Origin: Clostridiales bacterium UBA3705
GTDB lineage: Bacteria > Bacillota_A > Clostridia > Oscillospirales > Oscillospiraceae
DNA length: 17,863 nucleotides
Direction: 5' to 3'
NCBI GenBank assembly: GCA_002372735.1
Contig: DFIE01000183.1
Span: forward strand, 1 to 17,863
The translations under genes were made by a program, and so were the position numbers. This document shows positions 14,114 to 17,863 of this stretch, in pieces (position 1 is the first letter of the stretch; every line of letters begins with the position of its first letter). Under the pieces are notes generated by a model. That model did not search any database, was not told where the DNA came from, and worked only from the letters and a program-made list of their open reading frames with translations.

Positions 14114-15693
14114 AAATTCCCATGGGCGTGTATGACTCCCCCCAAACCCAGGAGCAGCCCATCCTCTATCTCTCCCCCTACCGGAGCAACATCGCCGTCT
14201 TCGGCGGGCCCATGAGCGGCAAGACCACCTTTGTCAAAACCCTGCTGGTCCGGCTGCACCAGGTGCCCAACCCCGCCATTGAAGAGCACGTCTACATCAT
14301 CGATTTTGGCGGCAACCTGGGCCCCTACAGCCGGCTGCCCCGGGTGTGCGCCTGCTTTGACAACTCCAACGAGGAGAACATCAAGCGGGTGTTCAAGGCC
14401 CTGGAGCGCCGCCTGGCGGAAAACGCCCGGCAGCTGGGCAGCTCCAGCTTCCTCACCATGGCCCAGGAGCACCCCGAGGCCTGCCCGCCCCACCTGATGC
14501 TGATCATCGAAAATCTCAGCTCCTTCCTGGCCGACGAGCGGTATTCCGCCTACCAGGACCGGCTGCTCCACCTGTGCAGAGACGGCCTTTCCAAGGGCCT
14601 GTGCGTGGTGGTCACCGCCAACGACACCGCCGGCACCGGGCGGCTGATGGCCAACTTTGGCCAGAAGGTGGCCTTTGAGATGCCCGCGGACAACTACATG
14701 GAAATCTTCAACACCGCCGCGGCCAAGCCCATGCGGCTGCCCGGCCGGGGCCTGGTGAACCTGGACTCTGAGGTCTACGAGTTCCAGTGCTTTGTGCCCT
14801 TTGCCCGGGACAACGCCCCGGAGCTGCAGCAGCTGCTGGAGCAGCCGGTGTCCATCCGGCCGGAGGACCGGCTGCTGCGGTTTGACAGCGAGCTCACCCC
14901 CGAAAACCTGGCCGCCAGCGCCTGCGGGCCCATCCGGGGTCTGCAGCACGGCAGGCAGATCCTGGTGGGGCTGGACTACTACGAGCACAAGCCCGTGGAG
15001 GTGGACATCGGCCAGAGCCGGTGCGTGGCCATCTACGGCAAGCGGCAGTTTGGCAAGACCAATCTGCTGCGGCGGCTGCTCACCGGGGTGCGCCTGCTGC
15101 GGCCCGAGGCCCGGTTCGTCTTTTTGGACGACGGCAGAAAGCAGCTGCTCCCCTTTACCCAGCAGCGGGACGGCATGTTTGCCAACCACGTGTATCTCAC
15201 CGGAGTGGACGCCTTCCGGGATTATCTGACCGAGAACGGCTACGGCGGCAAGCGGTCGCTGCGGGCCACCAAAAAACAGGTGCCGCCGCTGCCGGTGGAG
15301 TCCCCCATCTCGCCGGACACTCCCTTCACCGTGTTTGTGCTGCAGAGCAAGTCCCTGTATCAGTCCTCGGTGGACGCCACCTACCTGATGCGGGACTGGA
15401 TCCCGGAGATGATCGGCAACGCCGAGGCCAGGGATTACCTCTTCCTGTTCACCGACGTGCGGAGCTTCTCCGCCCCGGAGGTCCGGGATCCCTTCAACCA
15501 CTCTGTCAGCGTGGCCTTTTTGCTGGACAACATCGGCGAGTTTGTGAACGACAAGGGCAACAAGTCCGTCTTTGGCGAGATGGACGCCCGGGAGCTGAAG
15601 GCGGAATACGCCAAGTGTACCGTGGGCGACGGCTACTGCTACGACGTGGAGGCCGACGAGCTCACTAAGCTGAAACTGATCAAATGCCAGTGA
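14110..15693 (+). CDS. Type VII secretion ATPase, EssC D2-D3/EccCb-like part
   Basis: A 527-aa soluble protein with two FtsK-type ATPase domains, completing the motor begun by the previous gene. The first domain has Walker A GGPMSGKTT (32-40), YIIDFGGNLGPYSRLP after it, and HLMLIIENLSSFL where Walker B has Glu134-Asn135 instead of Asp-Glu. The second has Walker A GKRQFGKT (310-317), VFLDDGRKQLLPF, and a Walker B strand (FTVFVLQSKSLY) without acidic residues, so hydrolysis there is doubtful. There is no membrane segment. The ATG overlaps the upstream stop (ATGA) and GAGGAGG sits 7 nt before it, indicating strict translational coupling. In EssC the terminal domains bind substrates and regulate D1. 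The two-protein arrangement resembles mycobacterial EccCa/EccCb, but the split falls within a Firmicutes-type locus. Confidence 0.92.
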   Translation: MKIPMGVYDSPQTQEQPILYLSPYRSNIAVFGGPMSGKTTFVKTLLVRLHQVPNPAIEEHVYIIDFGGNLGPYSRLPRVCACFDNSNEENIKRVFKALERRLAENARQLGSSSFLTMAQEHPEACPPHLMLIIENLSSFLADERYSAYQDRLLHLCRDGLSKGLCVVVTANDTAGTGRLMANFGQKVAFEMPADNYMEIFNTAAAKPMRLPGRGLVNLDSEVYEFQCFVPFARDNAPELQQLLEQPVSIRPEDRLLRFDSELTPENLAASACGPIRGLQHGRQILVGLDYYEHKPVEVDIGQSRCVAIYGKRQFGKTNLLRRLLTGVRLLRPEARFVFLDDGRKQLLPFTQQRDGMFANHVYLTGVDAFRDYLTENGYGGKRSLRATKKQVPPLPVESPISPDTPFTVFVLQSKSLYQSSVDATYLMRDWIPEMIGNAEARDYLFLFTDVRSFSAPEVRDPFNHSVSVAFLLDNIGEFVNDKGNKSVFGEMDARELKAEYAKCTVGDGYCYDVEADELTKLKLIKCQ

Positions 15694-15703
15694 GGGAATC
15701 ATT

Positions 15704-16003
15704 ATGAGTGAATGCCATCTTTTGGACGCCAAGGCCTTCAACAACGCCATTGCAAAGAAGGACAGCCTGATCCGGACCTATGACGAGCTGAACCAGGAGT
15801 ACGACCGGATCGTGAGCACCCTGCTCCGCAACTGGCAGGGCCGGGGCGCCAACGCCTTTGCCCAGGACGCCAGAACCGTGAAAACCAATATCACCGGGAT
15901 TTACGACATCCTGAAGCTGATGTGCGACACCCTGACCGACTGCCGGGACATCTACGCCGAGTGCGACACCGGTCTGGGCGAGTACAACCGCAAGCCGGAG
16001 TAA
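15704..16003 (+). CDS. WXG100 family protein (EsxB-like) after the ATPase genes
   Basis: A 99-aa WXG100 protein. Helix one is about 8-42 (DAKAFNNAIAKKDSLIRTYD...). The turn is RNWQGRGANAFAQDA (42-56) with Trp44-Gln-Gly46 and the conserved Ala and Phe. Helix two is about 57-88, ending in IYAECDTG; Tyr84-xxx-Asp88 fits the YxxxD/E signal described for type VII substrates. It is Cys-rich for its size (four Cys). The ribosome site is weak (GAGGGA) and the gap to the ATPase gene is 10 nt, so coupling is likely. It is probably a secreted protein or heterodimer partner of one of the small proteins encoded before the ATPase. Confidence 0.92.
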   Translation: MSECHLLDAKAFNNAIAKKDSLIRTYDELNQEYDRIVSTLLRNWQGRGANAFAQDARTVKTNITGIYDILKLMCDTLTDCRDIYAECDTGLGEYNRKPE

Positions 16004-16040
16004 ATCCCTCCATTCATCAAGCAACAGGCAGGAGAACGCC

Positions 16041-16361
16041 ATGGATAAGAAGTATTTTTACACCGGGAAAAATTTAAAGGACGACGGCGCCCAGCCCGCC
16101 AAGACCCCTGTGGGGCCCTCCACGCCCAAAAAGGCCCCTGCACCCCCTGGGGGGGCGTCCGCCCTGCGGCCGCCGGTACCCAAAAACCAGGGGGCAAGCA
16201 GCAGCCGGCTGGACACCCGCACCACGGTGAAATCCACCTTCCTGAAACCCGGCAGCCCGAATCCCGCCGGCCATAGCGGGACCAGGCGCAGCGTGGACCC
16301 GCCCGAGGACCAGGATGCCGCCTCCCTGAAGCAGCTCTTGGAGGAGCTGGCCGGAGAATAA
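16041..16361 (+). CDS. Short proline-rich, probably disordered protein; last gene of the operon
   Basis: I do not recognise a family. The 106-aa basic protein begins MDKKYFYTGKNLKDDGAQPA. It then runs through a Pro/Lys/Ala-rich disordered stretch (about 17-50), a Ser/Thr/Arg-rich middle (SSSRLDTRTTVKSTFLKPGS) and an acidic segment, and closes with a short amphipathic helix (DAASLKQLLEELAGE, 92-106). There is no signal peptide or membrane helix. AGGAG lies 6 nt before the ATG, 37 nt after the WXG100 gene, and the stop is 8 nt from the operon terminator. The terminal helix looks like a docking motif, so an adaptor role for the ATPase or substrates is a guess. Ribosome site, codon use and placement support it as a real gene. 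Confidence 0.75.
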   Translation: MDKKYFYTGKNLKDDGAQPAKTPVGPSTPKKAPAPPGGASALRPPVPKNQGASSSRLDTRTTVKSTFLKPGSPNPAGHSGTRRSVDPPEDQDAASLKQLLEELAGE

Positions 16362-16369
16362 CCGGACGC

Positions 16370-16405
16370 AAACAGGCGCCCGCGGAGTTCCGCGGGCGCC
16401 TGTTT
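16370..16405. terminator. Strong stem-loop terminator between convergent genes
   Basis: A perfect 16-bp stem, AAACAGGCGCCCGCGG (16370-16385) with its complement at 16390-16405, closes a 4-nt AGTT loop. The rightward side runs into TTTGATTATT. It starts 8 nt after the secretion operon stop and 2 nt before the esterase stop codon on the other strand. The A-rich left arm gives a U-containing end in the leftward direction as well, so it probably terminates both transcripts. Confidence 0.85.
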
Positions 16406-16407
16406 GA

Positions 16408-17184
16408 TTATTCCCCCAAAAATCTGTCCAGAAATGCCCCGAACTCCGGGCGCCAGGCCCGCTCGTGGTGGGGCTGGTCCGGCCGGACGCTGCAGGTCTG
16501 CCGGTCTTGGGGCCAGCAGTCCTCCAGCACCCGGCAGGTGGTGAGAAAGCTGGCGTGGATGTCCTGCTCCAGCGCGTCCCCGGCGCCGGTGTAGAGATAC
16601 AGGTCCGGGACCTCCTGCCCCGCCCGGGCCCTGATCCAGCGCTCCAGGTCCGCCGGGGCGTAGAGCAGAAAGGCCGGGGACAGCACCCCCGCCGCCCCGA
16701 ACAGCGCCGGGTGGCGCAGGGCGGTGTAAAAGGCCATCAGGCCCCCGGAGGAGCTGCCGCAAACCGCCCGGCCGGCCCTGTCCCGGCGGACGGGGAAGCG
16801 GGCCTCCACTGCGGGCAGCACGGTGTGGACCAAAAAGTCATCAAAGGTCTCTCCCCGGGGGGTGAACTCCTCCCGCAGCCCGGGGGGCACCGCCAGGGGG
16901 CCGATTTCGGCCGGGGTGAGCTCACTGCTGCGCAGAGGGTTGTCGTTGTGGATGCCCACCACCGCCGCCCCCCGGCCGGTTTCGGCCAGGTGGTCCCGGA
17001 TGGTCTCACGGGTGTACCAGCAGCCGAAGGTGGAGGTCTGCCGGTCAAACAGGTTCTGCCCGTCGGTCATGTAGATCACCGGCAGGGTCTGGTCCGGGGT
17101 CCTGGGGGGCAGATAGACCCGGACCAGCCGGTCCTCCCGGCCGGGATAGGGCAGGCGCAGGGAAATCAGGCTTTCGTTCAGCAT
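16408..17184 (-). CDS. Alpha/beta-hydrolase esterase (putative esterase/feruloyl esterase D-like family)
   Basis: A 258-aa alpha/beta-hydrolase of the putative-esterase family. It has the family opening VRVYLPPRTPDQTLPVIYMT (21-40), then DGQNLFD (41-47). VVGIHNDNPLRSSELTP (75-91) is typical of enterochelin-esterase/EstD-like proteins. The nucleophile elbow CGSSSGGLMAFY (142-153) holds Ser145 in GxSxG. A likely acid is Asp203 in YTGAGDALE and a likely base is His239 or His240 in PDQPHHERAW. There is no signal peptide, so it is cytoplasmic. It probably deacylates a sugar ester or other small ester. AAAGGAGGAG lies about 6 nt before the ATG. It is convergent with the secretion operon and divergent from glycerate kinase, and is probably not part of the secretion system. 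Substrate unknown. Confidence 0.9.
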   Translation of the reverse strand: MLNESLISLRLPYPGREDRLVRVYLPPRTPDQTLPVIYMTDGQNLFDRQTSTFGCWYTRETIRDHLAETGRGAAVVGIHNDNPLRSSELTPAEIGPLAVPPGLREEFTPRGETFDDFLVHTVLPAVEARFPVRRDRAGRAVCGSSSGGLMAFYTALRHPALFGAAGVLSPAFLLYAPADLERWIRARAGQEVPDLYLYTGAGDALEQDIHASFLTTCRVLEDCWPQDRQTCSVRPDQPHHERAWRPEFGAFLDRFLGE

Positions 17185-17444
17185 GGCAGCTCCTCCTTTC
17201 TTTGGGTCCGGATGGGGTTTCGGGTCGGGTCTCCGCCGGGAGGGCGGCAGGCGCCGGCTCCGACTCTGCGGGGGACTGGGCCTGCCGCAGGGCCAGCCGG
17301 TCCGCCTGGGCGACCATAGGTCCTCCTTGGTTTATATGCCAAATACTGACGTAATTTTCTGTCGATTCTTGGTATCTGTACTATATCATATTCTTACTTT
17401 TTTTGCTATCATAAACTTACAAAAAAAACACAGGAGGTCCCCCC
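17185..17444. promoter_or_regulatory. Divergent intergenic region between esterase and glycerate kinase
   Basis: The part near the esterase (17185-17330) is very G+C-rich. It holds a leftward AAGGAGG (17322-17328) before an ATG at 17317 that opens a 90-codon frame overlapping the esterase out of frame; I do not call it a gene. The part near glycerate kinase (17331-17430) is AT-rich and must hold promoters. The best rightward candidate is an extended -10, TGCTATCAT (17404-17412), without a convincing -35. No clear leftward consensus was found. Confidence 0.4.
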
Positions 17445-17863
17445 ATGAAATTCTTATTCGCATCGGATTCCTTTAAGGGCACCCTCTCCAGCGAGCAGAC
17501 CGTGGCTCTGCTGGCCAGAGCCGCCAAGGACGTCTTCGGCCCCGACATTGAATACAGCGGCGTGCCCGTGGCGGACGGCGGCGAGGGCACCACAGACGCC
17601 GTGGTGGCAGCCGAACACGGCCAGTGGATCGAGACCCAGGTGTACGGCCCGCTGATGGAGCGGCGCACCGCCCGCTACGGCAAGCTGGACGACAACCGGG
17701 CGGTGATTGAGATGGCGGCGGCCTCCGGCCTGCCCCTGGTGCCCATGGAGAAGCGCAACCCCCTGCACACCACCAGCTACGGCACCGGCGAGCTGATCCG
17801 CCACGCCCTGGACCAGGGCTTCCGGGAGCTGGCCATTGCCATCGGCGGCAGCGCCACCAACGA
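17445..17863 (+). CDS. Glycerate kinase (type 1), N-terminal part, cut by window end
   Basis: Phosphorylates D-glycerate with ATP to a phosphoglycerate, linking glycerate from sugar-acid breakdown to glycolysis. The 139 visible residues begin MKFLFASDSFKGTLSSEQ, then VPVADGGEGTTDAVV (41-55), VIEMAAASGLPLVP (88-101), TTSYGTGELIRHAL (109-122) and the start of IGGSATN at the window edge. All of these are signature blocks of the GarK/GlxK-type family, usually about 375-380 aa, so roughly a third is present. AGGAGG lies 7 nt before the ATG. The family is secure; 2- versus 3-phosphoglycerate as product is not decided by sequence here. Its sugar-acid role echoes the operon at the left end of the window, with the secretion locus between them. 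Confidence 0.95.
   Translation, partial: MKFLFASDSFKGTLSSEQTVALLARAAKDVFGPDIEYSGVPVADGGEGTTDAVVAAEHGQWIETQVYGPLMERRTARYGKLDDNRAVIEMAAASGLPLVPMEKRNPLHTTSYGTGELIRHALDQGFRELAIAIGGSATN

Noticed and set aside
13981..15750. 589-codon minus-strand frame over the second ATPase
   Set aside because: Antisense to a gene with clear Walker motifs; composition is that of a shadow.
17045..17317. 90-codon minus-strand ORF with AAGGAGG before its ATG, overlapping the esterase start
   Set aside because: Product is low-complexity Pro/Ala/Glu and overlaps the esterase out of frame. It might be a leader ORF, but there is not enough to call it a gene.

Overview
The window comes from the chromosome of a G+C-rich Gram-positive anaerobe. 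The likely source is a gut clostridium of the Oscillospirales type. This is inferred from strong AAGGAGG-type ribosome binding sites, GTG and TTG starts, CGG/CTG/GCC-rich codon use, WXG100 proteins and the palindromic intergenic repeats. The genus cannot be named from sequence alone.

Region 1 (1-4031) is sugar-acid metabolism. Three genes run leftwards as a probable operon: an SDR oxidoreductase resembling D-mannonate oxidoreductase, a PfkB-family 2-keto-3-deoxygluconate kinase, and a 6-phosphogluconate dehydrogenase cut by the window edge. An AraC-family regulator is transcribed divergently from a compact intergenic region with good promoters and TTGC repeats at a 9-bp period. Two palindromic repeat elements lie between the SDR and kinase genes.

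Region 2 (about 4111-16405) is one long rightward operon of twelve genes. It starts at a near-consensus sigma-A promoter and ends at a 16-bp-stem terminator. It is an atypical type VII (ESX/Ess-like) secretion locus. It has an EssC-type FtsK/SpoIIIE ATPase divided over two overlapping genes (1055 and 527 aa), two classic WXG100 proteins (WEG and WQG turns), and two more WXG100-sized helical proteins with altered turns. It also has a 459-aa protein with effector architecture and a possible His/Cys dyad, an ankyrin-like protein, a TPR protein, a long proline-rich PVQ-repeat protein, a short proline-rich protein and an unrecognised 200-aa helical protein. No EssA, EssB, EsaA or separate EsaB/YukD gene is visible, so several of the unknown proteins may do the work of the usual membrane parts. 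The working model is that the ATPase pair drives export of the WXG-like proteins and the 459-aa putative effector, with the ankyrin-like protein as candidate immunity factor or chaperone.

Region 3 (16408-17863) returns to housekeeping-like genes: a convergent alpha/beta-hydrolase esterase and a divergent type-1 glycerate kinase cut by the right edge. No tRNA, rRNA, CRISPR array, transposase or phage gene was seen.
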